From NCBI GenBank assembly GCA_029261795.1, contig JAJDAP010000122.1, forward strand, positions 1-64,000: 64,000 nucleotides of DNA, in the 5' to 3' direction. The notes beneath the pieces were generated by a model that saw nothing but the letters and a program-made list of their open reading frames with translations, was not told the DNA's origin and searched no databases. A program made the position numbers and the translations under genes. The stretch comes from Deltaproteobacteria bacterium (lineage in GTDB: Bacteria; Myxococcota_A; UBA9160; UBA6930). This document shows positions 9,604 through 19,688 of the stretch, one piece after another. Numbering within the stretch: position 1 is the stretch's first letter; every line of letters starts with the position of its first letter.

Positions 9604-10239
9604 ATGTGTCCCCCCACTCCCCGAGCCGCCGCCTCCGTGTCCGGTGCTCCCGCCAAGCGCGGGCGTCCCTCGCGTCGCGCCGAGATCTTCGCGGCGGCCC
9701 TTCGCTTGTTCCGCGAGAACGGTTTCCATGCCACGTCGATCAATGACATCGGTTCCGAGGCCGGGGTGGCCGGGACGGCCGTCTACTCGCATTTCTCGAC
9801 GAAGCAGGGTGTGCTCGCCGAGGCGATCGGCGAGGGCGCGGACCGGATCGCGGAGGGGATGCGCGCGGCACTCACCGCAGCTGGGGCGACACCTGAGGTC
9901 GCTCTCGAACGGCTGGTTCGAGCCTATGTGCGCGTGGTCCTCGAGAACGCGGACATGAACGCTTGTTATGTCCTGGAGAGTCGCAACCTCGACGCCGATG
10001 TCGCCGAGCCCCTGCGGCGCAAGGAGCGGAGCCTCCGCGCGGCCTGGCGTCAGCGGTTGATGGCGGTCCGTCCCGAACTCTCGAAGGACGAGGCCCAGGC
10101 CCTAGTGCAGATGGCCATCTTCTCCGTCCTGGCGCTGTGCCTTCACCGCAATCGCATCGAAGCATCTGCACTCGAAGCGCGAGCGACCGCCTTCGTACTC
10201 GGAGCCCTGTCGGGCCCGGTTCCGAGCCATCCATCCTGA
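9604..10239 (+). CDS. TetR-family transcriptional regulator
   Basis: The 211-residue protein starts at ATG 9604; an in-frame TTG at 9592 is less likely. The DNA-binding domain is at about residues 18-65: RRAEIFAAALRLFRENGF, then ATSINDIGSEAGVAGTAVYSHF as the helix-turn-helix. The remaining helices form the ligand and dimer domain. It is followed after 25 bases by a thiolase, a 3-hydroxyacyl-CoA dehydrogenase and an enoyl-CoA hydratase on the same strand. It may therefore control this beta-oxidation-type operon in response to an acyl-CoA. No clear operator was found upstream. Confidence 0.88.
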   Translation: MCPPTPRAAASVSGAPAKRGRPSRRAEIFAAALRLFRENGFHATSINDIGSEAGVAGTAVYSHFSTKQGVLAEAIGEGADRIAEGMRAALTAAGATPEVALERLVRAYVRVVLENADMNACYVLESRNLDADVAEPLRRKERSLRAAWRQRLMAVRPELSKDEAQALVQMAIFSVLALCLHRNRIEASALEARATAFVLGALSGPVPSHPS

Positions 10240-10264
10240 AACAAGACTGAAGAGGAAGCGAAGC

Positions 10265-11429
<1,165 letters not shown>

Positions 11430-11431
11430 CA

Positions 11432-12202
11432 ATGGATCTCGATGGAGCATCGGTCATGGTCACGGGCGGCGCGTCCGGCATCGGAGAGGCGAGCGCACGC
11501 CGCCTCTCGCTGCTGGGCGCCAAGCCCGTCATCTGTGACCTCAACGAAGAAAAGGGCACCGCGGTCGCGGACGAGCTGAAGGGCGTGTTCGTGAAGACGG
11601 ATGTCACGAACACGGAGCAGGTCGAGGCCGCCGTGGCCAGGGCGCAGGAACTCGGACCGCTTCGCGCACTCGTGAACGGCGCCGGCATCGGCAACGCGAG
11701 CCGCACGGTCAACCGGGAGGGCGAACCCTTTCCCCTCGACCAGTTCGAGTTCGTGCTCAAGGTGAACCTGGTCGGAACCTTCAACTGCCTGCGCCTGGCC
11801 GCGGCTGCGATGTCCAAACAGGATCCCGTGGACAGCGAAGGCCAGCGCGGCGCCATCGTGAACATTGCTTCGGTTGCCGCGTTCGATGGCCAGATCGGCC
11901 AGGTCGCCTACTCGGCCTCGAAGGGCGGCGTGGTCGGACTCACGCTCCCGGTGGCTCGGGACCTGTCGGCCATCGGCATCCGCGTGAACTGCATCGCGCC
12001 GGGTCTGATCGACACACCGATCTACGGTGAGGGCGAGTTCTCGGAGAAGTTCAAGGCCAACCTCGGCCAGAACGTGCTGTTCCCGAAGCGGCTCGGACAC
12101 GCCAGCGAACTCGCTTCGATGGTCGCCGAGTGCATCACGAACGATTACATGAACGCCGAGACGCTTCGGGTGGATGGCGGCATCCGCATGCCGCCGAAGT
12201 AG
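11432..12202 (+). CDS. 3-hydroxyacyl-CoA dehydrogenase type-2-like SDR
   Basis: A 256-residue short-chain dehydrogenase begins at ATG 11432, two bases after the thiolase stop. The NAD motif is TGGASGIGEA, with CDLNEEKG after strand 2, which favours NAD over NADP. NGAGIGNA follows. The catalytic Ser is in NIASVAAFDG and the Tyr/Lys pair is in YSASKGG. The order of blocks, including the DSEGQRGAIVNIASVAAFDG region, resembles HSD17B10-type enzymes that oxidise 3-hydroxyacyl-CoA. The thiolase frameshift puts it in the same open frame as the thiolase N-terminus, so a false fusion of 645 residues can be predicted. Confidence 0.9.
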   Translation: MDLDGASVMVTGGASGIGEASARRLSLLGAKPVICDLNEEKGTAVADELKGVFVKTDVTNTEQVEAAVARAQELGPLRALVNGAGIGNASRTVNREGEPFPLDQFEFVLKVNLVGTFNCLRLAAAAMSKQDPVDSEGQRGAIVNIASVAAFDGQIGQVAYSASKGGVVGLTLPVARDLSAIGIRVNCIAPGLIDTPIYGEGEFSEKFKANLGQNVLFPKRLGHASELASMVAECITNDYMNAETLRVDGGIRMPPK

Positions 12203-12212
12203 GGAGAGAGAA

Positions 12213-12965
12213 ATGGCAGACGAAATCCTGACCGAGACCCATGGCCGGGTCCGAGTCATCACCCTGAACCGCCCGAAGGCCAAGAACTCGATCAACAGTG
12301 CCCTCGGTCTGGCATTGGTCGCCGCGATCGAGGAACTCGATTCCGACGATGGCTTGACCGCGGGCGTCCTCACCGGCGCTGGCGGCGGATTCAGTGCCGG
12401 CATGGACCTGAAGGCCTTCGCGACCGAGGGCCCGCCGAAGGGCTTCAACGACTTTCTTCAGAAGGGGTCGGCGAAGCCGCTGATCGCGGCGGTCGAAGGG
12501 TTTGCGCTGGCCGGCGGTCTCGAGATCGCACTCTCCTGCGATCTCATCGTTGCGGCGAAGGGCGTGAAGATCGGGATCCCCGAGGTCAACAAGGGCTTGT
12601 TCGCAGCCGGCGGCGGACTCTTCCGGCTACCGAACCGCGTGCCCTATGGCGTGGCCATGGAAATGGAGCTGACTTCGGATCCGATCCTGGCCGAAGAGGC
12701 CAAGGAGTGGGGCCTGGTGGCACGGCTGTCGGAGCCGGGCAAGGCAGCCGAAGTCGCTCTCGCCCTGGCGGAGCGGATCGCCGAGAACGCACCGCTCGCC
12801 GTCGCCGCCAGTAAGCAGGTCATCCGCGAGACCCGTGGCATGAGCGAGGAAGACAGCTGGGCGCTGCAAGGCCCGCTCCTCGGCAAGGTCTTCACCAGCG
12901 AAGACGCCAGGGAAGGGCCACGTGCATTCGCCGAGAAGCGCGCGCCGAAGTGGACGGGACGTTAG
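12213..12965 (+). CDS. Enoyl-CoA hydratase/isomerase (crotonase family)
   Basis: The product has 250 residues from ATG 12213, ten bases after the dehydrogenase stop, with GGGAGAGAG as ribosome site. LNRPKAKNSINSAL and GAGGGFSAGMDLKAF form the CoA pocket and first oxyanion-hole region. AAVEGFALAGGLEIALSCD carries the second oxyanion peptide, and GIPEVNKGLFAAGGGLFRLP the active-site loop with one Glu. Such proteins hydrate 2-enoyl-CoA or shift double bonds. With the thiolase and 3-hydroxyacyl-CoA dehydrogenase upstream it makes a beta-oxidation set, probably one transcript with the TetR gene. Confidence 0.92.
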   Translation: MADEILTETHGRVRVITLNRPKAKNSINSALGLALVAAIEELDSDDGLTAGVLTGAGGGFSAGMDLKAFATEGPPKGFNDFLQKGSAKPLIAAVEGFALAGGLEIALSCDLIVAAKGVKIGIPEVNKGLFAAGGGLFRLPNRVPYGVAMEMELTSDPILAEEAKEWGLVARLSEPGKAAEVALALAERIAENAPLAVAASKQVIRETRGMSEEDSWALQGPLLGKVFTSEDAREGPRAFAEKRAPKWTGR

Positions 12966-13078
12966 GTCCTCGCACGGGAAGTTCTGCGGCCGGCCTTCGT
13001 GCTCCCAGTGCATGGAGGCCGGCCCATTCCTGGTTGGCCTGACCCCGACCCGGCGGCGGCTCCCTCGCGGCCGACGCG

Positions 13079-13504
13079 CTACTGGGCGTCCTTCATGGAT
13101 TCGAGCATCCTGGCCATCTGGGCGTGGACAGTCTGGATCGCCTGGAGCGGGCGGATCAGCACCTTGAATTCGATGATGCGCCCGTCTTCGTCGCATGTGA
13201 TCAGGTCGACCCCGTTCACGAACTTGCCGTCCATCTCGGTTTCGAATTCCAGCACGGCGTGGTTCCCGGAGAGGATCTCCTTCGTGTAGCGGAATTTTCC
13301 GCCGGACCCGCCCGAATCGATCGGCTCGCCGCCGCCGAGCGTGTTTCCGGCGGCGCCGAGATAGAGCTTGGTGATGGCCTTGCCCTTCTGCGGCGTGAAC
13401 ACGACGGGCGAATAGAAGACGACGTCGTCTGCGAGCAGTTCGTCCAGGACTTCGGGTTTGCCGGAAATGGCTTCGTGCCAGCGTGCAATGGTGCTTTCGA
13501 TCAT
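13079..13504 (-). CDS. SnoaL/NTF2-like small protein
   Basis: The 141-residue product starts at ATG 13504 after GAGGAG. An upstream in-frame start (13558) lacks a ribosome site. The sequence MIESTIARWHEAISGKPEVL, DDVVFYSPVVFTPQKG and VNGVDLITCDEDGRIIEFKVL follows the NTF2-like cone fold: a long helix, then curved strands. Members range from ketosteroid isomerases and hydrolases to binding proteins. No catalytic residues can be assigned with confidence. The gene converges with the enoyl-CoA hydratase and lies 87 bases from the divergent TauD gene. Function unknown. Confidence 0.8.
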   Translation of the reverse strand: MIESTIARWHEAISGKPEVLDELLADDVVFYSPVVFTPQKGKAITKLYLGAAGNTLGGGEPIDSGGSGGKFRYTKEILSGNHAVLEFETEMDGKFVNGVDLITCDEDGRIIEFKVLIRPLQAIQTVHAQMARMLESMKDAQ

Positions 13505-13591
13505 CGGGACTCCTCGAGTTCGGACCCGGAGCATAGGCGCCGCGGCCACGCCGCCCACCGCAGGCTACGCTTGCGCGGCGGAGGAGACGCC

Positions 13592-14458
13592 ATGGCGTGC
13601 GAGATCGAGCCCGTTCCGGCAACGCTCGGGGCGACGGTGACCGGCGTCGAGATCGGTCGACTGAGCGATCCGGAATGGCACGCGATCGAGGCGGCCTTTC
13701 ACGAGTACGCGGTGCTCGTCTTCCCGGCCCAGCATCCGAGCCGAGCGGATCAGGTCGCGTTCGGCAAACGATTCGGTGGCCTCGACCCGCTCGTCGCCGC
13801 CACTGGGCGTGTGGCGATCAGCAACCGACGCGCCGACGGCAGCCTCCGCGACGCTGCCGATCCGCTGAAGCAGATCCTGCTCGGCAACGAGGGTTGGCAC
13901 ACCGACAGTTCGTACATGCCGATCTCGGCCAAGGCGTCACTGCTTTCAGCCGAGCTCGTGACGGAAGAGGGTGGCGAGACGCAGTGGGCCGACATGCGTG
14001 CGGCTTACGATGCCCTCGATGATGCGACGCGCGATCGGATCACCGAGCTCGCCGCCTATCATTCGCTCAAGTATTCGCAGCTGAGGGCCGGATTCTCCGA
14101 GACCGCAGGAGACTACAGCTACGGACTCGACGTGGACGACCCGCCCTTGCGGCCGTTGGTCAAGCGGCATCCGGTCACGGGGCGGGCGGCACTGTTCATC
14201 GGGCGTCACGCGTTCGGGATTCCAGGGCTCGCTTCCGACGACTCCGAGAAGCTGCTCGACGAGCTGCTCGCGTTTGCCTGTCAGCCGCCCCGGCTCTGGC
14301 GGCATACCTGGTCAGCCGGCGATCTCGCGATCTGGGACAATCGCTGTGTGCTGCACCGCGCGCGTCCCTACGATCCTGGCGTCCCGCGCATCCTGCACCA
14401 CACGCGGATTGCCGGCGATGCCGAGACCGAGTCGGCAATCGGGCCGGCTGGAAGTTAG
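13592..14458 (+). CDS. TauD/TfdA-family Fe(II)/2-oxoglutarate dioxygenase
   Basis: The protein has 288 residues, typical for the family. The double-stranded beta-helix carries the metal facial triad: His and Asp in WHTDSSYM and the distal His in CVLHRARPYD. The 2-oxoglutarate-binding Arg fits RILHHTRI. ATLGATVTGVEIGRLSD is the usual TauD start. Members hydroxylate taurine, phenoxyacids, alkyl sulfates and others while turning 2-oxoglutarate into succinate. The ATG at 13592 follows GAGGAG. Its stop overlaps the stop of the convergent monooxygenase by four bases. Substrate unknown. Confidence 0.9.
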   Translation: MACEIEPVPATLGATVTGVEIGRLSDPEWHAIEAAFHEYAVLVFPAQHPSRADQVAFGKRFGGLDPLVAATGRVAISNRRADGSLRDAADPLKQILLGNEGWHTDSSYMPISAKASLLSAELVTEEGGETQWADMRAAYDALDDATRDRITELAAYHSLKYSQLRAGFSETAGDYSYGLDVDDPPLRPLVKRHPVTGRAALFIGRHAFGIPGLASDDSEKLLDELLAFACQPPRLWRHTWSAGDLAIWDNRCVLHRARPYDPGVPRILHHTRIAGDAETESAIGPAGS

Positions 14459-15933
14459 GCGTCCGCCACCGGACTGCTGAAGGTGAGCCGGCCGTCCTCG
14501 AGGGGCGCATTGCGGATCATCTTCTTGTCCTTCGCGAAGTTCTGGGTGTTGAGCCACGGCTCGTGGTCGCCTTGCTTTGGGAACTGGTGCATCTCGCGCT
14601 GCATGTAGCCCGAGGAGAAGTCCTCGATCCAGTTCCGCCGCGGCATGTCCTGATCTTCCGGCCGAAGCCGCGGTGTGCACTGTCGCATGCCCAACTCGTC
14701 CATGTGGCTGATGAGGCGGCAGCAGTACTCGGCCGTCAGATCGGCTCGGAGCGTCCACGAGGCGTTGATGTAGCCGAACGTCTGCGCCATGTTGGGAACG
14801 TCCGAATACATCATCCCCTTGTAGGCGAAGGTGTCGGGGAAGTGGACGCGCTCGCCATCCACCTGGAAGCTTGCGCCGCCTAGCAGCTTCAAGTTGAGGC
14901 CAGTGGCCACGATGATGATGTCGGCCTCGAGTTCTTCGCCGGAGGCCAGCCGGATGCCCTTCTTGGTGAAGCAGTCGATGTGGTCCGTCACCACCGAAGC
15001 CTTGCCGGCCTTGATCGACTCGAAGAGATCCGCGTTCGGGATCAGACAGAGGCGCTGGTCCCAGGGGTTGTAGCTCGGCGTGAAGTGCTTCTCGACGTCG
15101 TAGTCGGGCCCGAGATGCTTGCGGACCTGGCCGAGCAAGAGGGATTTCACCCGCTCCGGGTTCGTCCGGGTCTCCTCGTAGACGCGGTGCTGCATCGAGA
15201 CGTTCTTCCAGCGGGTCAGTCGATAGGCGAGCATCGGCGGCAGGAAGCGGCGTAGGAAGTTCGCGATCGCGTCCTTGTCCGGGCGCGACGCTACGTAGGT
15301 CGGCGAGCGCTGGAGCATGGTCACGTGCTCGGCGTCTTCGGCGATCGAGGGCACGATCGTCATCGCGGTGGCTCCGCTACCGATCACGATGATCCGCTTG
15401 CCGGCGTAGTCGAGATCCTCGGGCCAGTGTTGCGGATGGAACATCAAACCCTCGAAATCCTCTTCGCCCTCGAAGCTCGGCTGGTAGGGGTTCTCGTAGC
15501 TGTAGTAGCCGCTGCACATCAGCACGAAGCCGCAGGTGATGGGCTCGACCCTGGCCGACGCGTCGCGCGGGTCGCCGACCTCGAGGGTCCAGCGCGACTC
15601 CTCGCTCGACCAGGAAGCGTCCTCGAGTCGGCGGTTGAACTGGATCTGCTTGCGGACGTCGTACTCGTCTGCGGTGTCGTTGACGTACTGCAGGATCGAG
15701 GGCCCGTCGGCGATCGCCTTCGCGGCACGCCACGGTTTGAAGTTGTAGCCGAGCGTGTGCATGTCGCTGTCCGAGCGGATGCCCGGGTAGCGGTAGAGAT
15801 CCCAGGTTCCCCCGATCGTTTCGCGGCTCTCGAGGATCGCGACGGTCTTGCCCGGGCAGTGCTTGCGGAAGTGCACGGCGGCGCCGATGCCGGACAGGCC
15901 GGCGCCTACGATGACGATGTCGAAATGGCTCAC
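14455..15933 (-). CDS. Flavin monooxygenase, Baeyer-Villiger type
   Basis: I chose GTG 15933, which gives a 492-residue protein starting right at the FAD motif FDIVIVGAGLSGIGAA. GGTWDLYRYPGIRSD is the second FAD region. The segment FEGLMFHPQHWPED fits the Baeyer-Villiger fingerprint FxGxxxHxxxWP, and RIIVIGSGATAMT is the NADPH Rossmann motif. IIVATGL closes the core. Such enzymes insert oxygen next to a ketone or oxidise heteroatoms. The open frame runs on upstream to 16326, but that part is Ser/Arg-rich and unlike coding sequence. Substrate unknown. Confidence 0.9.
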   Translation of the reverse strand: MSHFDIVIVGAGLSGIGAAVHFRKHCPGKTVAILESRETIGGTWDLYRYPGIRSDSDMHTLGYNFKPWRAAKAIADGPSILQYVNDTADEYDVRKQIQFNRRLEDASWSSEESRWTLEVGDPRDASARVEPITCGFVLMCSGYYSYENPYQPSFEGEEDFEGLMFHPQHWPEDLDYAGKRIIVIGSGATAMTIVPSIAEDAEHVTMLQRSPTYVASRPDKDAIANFLRRFLPPMLAYRLTRWKNVSMQHRVYEETRTNPERVKSLLLGQVRKHLGPDYDVEKHFTPSYNPWDQRLCLIPNADLFESIKAGKASVVTDHIDCFTKKGIRLASGEELEADIIIVATGLNLKLLGGASFQVDGERVHFPDTFAYKGMMYSDVPNMAQTFGYINASWTLRADLTAEYCCRLISHMDELGMRQCTPRLRPEDQDMPRRNWIEDFSSGYMQREMHQFPKQGDHEPWLNTQNFAKDKKMIRNAPLEDGRLTFSSPVADA

Positions 15934-16081
15934 TCTGGGGCTCCGGTCTACGGCTGGCGCGCGGACCGGGGGAGTATATGAGAAGTCGTGAATCCTGCTG
16001 CTGCTCCCAGAGGGCCACTTCGCCCGGGCCGTCGGGCACGCTAAGAGTGGGTCCGGGCTTTTTCCGAGGCGGGGAGATGCG

Positions 16082-16897
16082 ATGAGCGATTTCAGCAAGC
16101 GAACCGAACGCGGGCTCGACGTCCTGGCCAGCCTCGGCGGCTCATCGGAGAGTGGCAGCGCCATCGTCGAGTTCCTCGACGCCCAGGGCGCGCTCGGGCA
16201 CATAGCGCTCCGCACCGGGGCGGGTGAAATCTGGAGCCGCTCCCGGCTCTCCCGTCGGGATCGGAGTCTGGTCGTGATCTCCGCGTTGACCACACTCGCG
16301 CGGGAAGCCGAGTTGCAGCAGCACATCGCCGGGGGACTGAATCACGGACTCAGCCGCGCCGAGATCGACGAGATCATGGTCCAGCTGGCTCCCTACATCG
16401 GGGTCCCTTTCGCCCTGGCGGGGGCCGGGTTGGTTGCCCGCGTCCTCGCCGAGCGCGACGGCACCGAGCAACGTGTGGGGCCGCCGGCAGCGGCCGAGGA
16501 GAAGGACGACGCACAGCGCCGAGCCGATGGGAAGGACGTTCTCGGTACCTTGTTAGGCATGCACGCCGAAGCGGTAGATCGGGCGGAGGCATCGGTCCTA
16601 GAACAGTTGGGCGACGTCGGCGTGTTGGTCCTCGACTACGCCTTCGGCGAGGTGTGGTCGCGTCCCCAGCTCTCGCGTCGCGATCGAAGCCTCGTCGTGA
16701 TCACGGCGCTGGCCGCATTGACGCTCGGTCACGAACTGGAGATCCATCTCGGGGGGGCGCTCCAGCACGGCGTCACCCGCGAGGAGATCGAGGAGGTGAT
16801 GGTGACGATGGTGCTCTACGGAGGCTTTCCCCGAGCCATCGAAGGGATCCAGATCGCCCGCAAGGTGTTCGCGGCGGCGGATTCATCCGCGGGGTAA
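16082..16897 (+). CDS. Tandem carboxymuconolactone decarboxylase-like protein
   Basis: The 271-residue protein is an internal duplication. Residues about 45-125 and 180-262 each contain SRRDRSLVVI, a His-rich HxxGGLxHG helix (QQHIAGGLNHG and EIHLGGALQHG) and a hydrophobic end (LAPYIGVPFALAG and MVLYGGFPRAIEG). Single-domain members are either the beta-ketoadipate decarboxylase or AhpD-type peroxidases. The CxxC of AhpD is absent, so a peroxidase role is unlikely. ATG 16082 follows GGGGAG. The gene precedes a DUF7064-like protein by 42 bases, same strand. Confidence 0.88.
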   Translation: MSDFSKRTERGLDVLASLGGSSESGSAIVEFLDAQGALGHIALRTGAGEIWSRSRLSRRDRSLVVISALTTLAREAELQQHIAGGLNHGLSRAEIDEIMVQLAPYIGVPFALAGAGLVARVLAERDGTEQRVGPPAAAEEKDDAQRRADGKDVLGTLLGMHAEAVDRAEASVLEQLGDVGVLVLDYAFGEVWSRPQLSRRDRSLVVITALAALTLGHELEIHLGGALQHGVTREEIEEVMVTMVLYGGFPRAIEGIQIARKVFAAADSSAG

Positions 16898-16939
16898 CGT
16901 CGGCGATTCCCTGCCCTGCCGACCCACCAGGAGAGCACG

Positions 16940-18064
16940 ATGCCCCTCAGCCCGATGGACGAATACCTCGCCCACCAGACCACGGACACCTTCGATCGCG
17001 TCTTCACCAGCGATCGCAACTTCTACGACCGGTACTACTTCAACATGCACGCGTGCAGTGACGAGATCTTCCTGATCACGAGCATGGGCCAGTATCCGAA
17101 TCTCGGGACGTCGGACGCGTTCGTGACGGTTTCCGTCGGCGAGCAGCAGTACATCGTGCGGGCGTCGAAGGAACTCGACGGCGACCGATCGAGGACCGAT
17201 GTCGGACCCCTGGGCGTCGAGATCATCGAAGGCTTGCGAAAGATGCGCGTCTGGTGCGAGCCCAACGAGTGGGGCCTCTCGATGGACCTCGTCTTCGACG
17301 GCACGGTCGATTGCATCGAAGAACCGAAGACCGTCCAACGCTTTCCGCACGGTCGCATGCAGATGGAAACCTCACGCTATTCGCAGGTGGGGACCTGGAG
17401 CGGAACGCTCGAGGTGGCCGGCAAGCGCTACGAGGTCACGCCCGACCGCTGGCAGGGGGTCCGCGACCATTCCTGGGGCATTCGCGGGATCGGCGAGCCG
17501 GAGCCTCCGGGAATCCGCGTAAAGCACGCGGCGGGCGGGTTCGGGTTCTTCCACACCTGGATGCCGATCCAGACACCCGATGGTCTGGTGAAGCTATTCG
17601 CCGAGGAAGACCAGCACGGCGATCGGATGGTCGAGGAGTCCGTGTGGATCCCGAGCCTCGCGTCCGGCGCCGAGCCCGAAGAGATGGGTTCCCCGAACTT
17701 CCAGTTCCGCTACCAGTCGGGCACTCGCGAGATCGAGGGCGTGACCATCGAGGTGGAAGACCCTGCCGGAAAGCCGCTGACCATCGAGGCCACGCCGCTC
17801 CGTACGCTCTACCTGGCGGCAGGTTCCGGCTACATCCCCCAGCCGGATTGGGCGCTCGGCGCCTATCAAGGAGAACTCGTCGTTCAGGGTCTCGACTACG
17901 ACCTCTCGACGCCCGAGCAGCGCGCCAAGTACGCACCGCTCTACGAGACCCTGGCGCGCTACGAGTTCAGCACGGGTGAGGTCGGCTACGGGCTGCTCGA
18001 AAACATCTGCGTCGGGACCTATCACCCGCACGGCTTCTCGGAGCCCGACGCGGTCGCGCCCTGA
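16940..18064 (+). CDS. Lipocalin-like (AttH/DUF7064-type) protein, function unknown
   Basis: This 374-residue protein starts at ATG 16940 after AGGAGAG. It is strand-rich and holds RWQGVRDHSWGIRG, a motif typical of the AttH/CrtC-like double-lipocalin proteins often met beside acyl-CoA and steroid genes. GFGFFHTWMPIQTPDG and FSTGEVGYGLLEN are further blocks. No signal peptide or membrane span is visible. The neighbours are a CMD-like protein upstream and an aldo/keto reductase 30 bases downstream, which suggests one transcript. I can give a fold suggestion but no reaction. Confidence 0.7.
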   Translation: MPLSPMDEYLAHQTTDTFDRVFTSDRNFYDRYYFNMHACSDEIFLITSMGQYPNLGTSDAFVTVSVGEQQYIVRASKELDGDRSRTDVGPLGVEIIEGLRKMRVWCEPNEWGLSMDLVFDGTVDCIEEPKTVQRFPHGRMQMETSRYSQVGTWSGTLEVAGKRYEVTPDRWQGVRDHSWGIRGIGEPEPPGIRVKHAAGGFGFFHTWMPIQTPDGLVKLFAEEDQHGDRMVEESVWIPSLASGAEPEEMGSPNFQFRYQSGTREIEGVTIEVEDPAGKPLTIEATPLRTLYLAAGSGYIPQPDWALGAYQGELVVQGLDYDLSTPEQRAKYAPLYETLARYEFSTGEVGYGLLENICVGTYHPHGFSEPDAVAP

Positions 18065-18094
18065 CCGGCATTCGCCCAACAAAAGGAGAATCAC

Positions 18095-19090
18095 GTGAAA
18101 TATCGACTGATGGGAAACAGTGGCCTGCGCGTTTCGGAGCTGGCGCTCGGCGCGATGACCTTCGGCATGGATGGTTGGGGCGTCGACAAGGACGAGAGCC
18201 GCCGTGTCTACGAGGGCTTCCGCGAGGCGGGCGGCAACTTCATCGATACCGCCAATGTCTACAGTGGTGGCAAGAGCGAGACGTTCCTCGGCGAGTTCCT
18301 GGCCGAGGATCGCGAGCGCATCGTGCTGGCCACGAAATTCACCGGCCCGACGCGAGGCCGCGATGTGAACGCGTCGGGCAACAGCCGCAAGAACATGATG
18401 GATTCGGTCCACGCGAGCCTGAAGCGGCTCCAGACCGACTACATCGATCTCTACTGGGTCCACGCCCGCGACTTCACCACCCCGACCGACGAGATGATGC
18501 GCGGCCTCGACGACCTCGTGCGGCAGGGGAAGGTGCTCTATGTCGGTATCTCCGATACGCCAGCCTGGGAAGTAGCGCGGGCGAACACGATGGCCGAGCT
18601 CCGGGGCTGGTCATCGTTCGTCGGTCTCCAGATCAAATACAGCTTGCTCGATCGCTCCGTCGAGCGGGATCTGCTGCCGATGGCGAAGGCGCTCGACCTC
18701 ACGGTCACACCCTGGGACACGCTCGGCTCCGGCGTGCTCACGGGCAAGTACAACCGCGATGCATCGACCGAGGGTCGAGCGACGCAACGCGGTCAGGTGA
18801 ACGATCGGGCTCTCGCGATCGCTGCGGAAGTGATCCGGGTGGCGGACGAGATCGGCAAGAGCCCGGCCCAGGTCGCGCTCGCCTGGATTCTCGCGGGCCA
18901 GGGCGTGATCGTGCCGCTCGTCGGTGCCAAGACGCGGGCGCAACTCGACGACAATCTCGGTTGCCTCGGATTCACGCTCGAACCCGAGCTCCGCAAGCGT
19001 CTGGATGACGTCAGCCGGATCGATCTGGGCTTCCCGCATGACTTCCTGCAGCGGATGCTTCCCGGAGCCGTCGAAGATCATCGAGCCTGA
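18095..19090 (+). CDS. Aldo/keto reductase
   Basis: A 331-residue AKR begins at GTG 18095, chosen because AAGGAG lies seven bases before it. MGNSGLRVSELALGAMTFG is the first strand. FIDTANVYSGGKSE gives the catalytic Asp and Tyr, LATKFTGPTRG the Lys, and DLYWVHARD the His. VPLVGAKTRAQLDDNL is the cofactor-phosphate loop. It should reduce an aldehyde or ketone with NADPH. It resembles the AKR at 8.2 kb in outline only. It is probably co-transcribed with the lipocalin-like gene upstream and the sulfotransferase-like gene 19 bases downstream. Confidence 0.93.
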   Translation: MKYRLMGNSGLRVSELALGAMTFGMDGWGVDKDESRRVYEGFREAGGNFIDTANVYSGGKSETFLGEFLAEDRERIVLATKFTGPTRGRDVNASGNSRKNMMDSVHASLKRLQTDYIDLYWVHARDFTTPTDEMMRGLDDLVRQGKVLYVGISDTPAWEVARANTMAELRGWSSFVGLQIKYSLLDRSVERDLLPMAKALDLTVTPWDTLGSGVLTGKYNRDASTEGRATQRGQVNDRALAIAAEVIRVADEIGKSPAQVALAWILAGQGVIVPLVGAKTRAQLDDNLGCLGFTLEPELRKRLDDVSRIDLGFPHDFLQRMLPGAVEDHRA

Positions 19091-19109
19091 GAAGCGACAC
19101 GCCTCTTCG

Positions 19110-19688
19110 ATGAGCACCATGACCACGATCGTCACGGGGATTCCCAGGTCGGGCACGTCCTTGATGATGCAGATGCTAGGTGCTGGCGGGATGCCGCTGC
19201 TCGTCGACGAGGTTCGGCCCGCCGACGCTTCGAACCCGCGAGGCTATTTCGAGTACGCGCCCGTCCTGCGAAGCGAAGCCGATGCGAGCTGGGTGGATGC
19301 TGCGGGCGGGCGCGCAGTCAAGGTGATCCACGCGTTGCTCCCGACACTCCCGCAGGATCGTCCATACCGGGTCATCTTGATGGAGCGGCCCATCGACGAG
19401 ATCCTGGTCTCCCAGGATCGCATGCTGGAGCGGCTCGAAGGGTCTGGAGCTGCCCCCGCCGGGGCGCGGGTTGGCGGAATCTTCGTCCGTCAGCTCGAGC
19501 GTACGCGGGCTCTCCTGTCTAGTTCGCCGTGTTTCGACTGGCTTCCGATCAACTACCCCGAGCTCGTCCAGGCGCCAGATGAACCGCTCGAGTGCCTGCA
19601 GCGTTTCCTGGGCCTCGAGGGTCGGATCGAAGCGATGAAGGCCTGCATCGAACCGTCACTTCATCGGGAGAAGATCCCGAAATGTTAG
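19110..19688 (+). CDS. Sulfotransferase-like P-loop protein
   Basis: The 192-residue product starts at ATG 19110. GIPRSGTSLMMQMLGAGG matches the 5'-phosphosulfate-binding loop of PAPS-dependent sulfotransferases, and VILMERPIDEILVSQDRML resembles the 3'-phosphate-binding region (xxRxPxDxxxSQ). These enzymes move a sulfo group to an alcohol or amine. At 192 residues it is shorter than most members (about 250-300), but both cofactor motifs are present. A kinase of similar fold cannot be excluded. Its end overlaps the stop of the convergent F420-type gene by four bases. Confidence 0.75.
   Translation: MSTMTTIVTGIPRSGTSLMMQMLGAGGMPLLVDEVRPADASNPRGYFEYAPVLRSEADASWVDAAGGRAVKVIHALLPTLPQDRPYRVILMERPIDEILVSQDRMLERLEGSGAAPAGARVGGIFVRQLERTRALLSSSPCFDWLPINYPELVQAPDEPLECLQRFLGLEGRIEAMKACIEPSLHREKIPKC

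Noticed and set aside
11432-12202. Natural thiolase-SDR fusion protein
   Set aside because: The thiolase C-terminal half with its catalytic residues is intact in the other frame, so the joined frame results from the frameshift at the CG run.
15934-16326. N-terminal extension of the Baeyer-Villiger monooxygenase
   Set aside because: The extension is Ser/Arg-rich with no homology and overlaps the divergent CMD gene; GTG 15933 starts exactly at the FAD motif.
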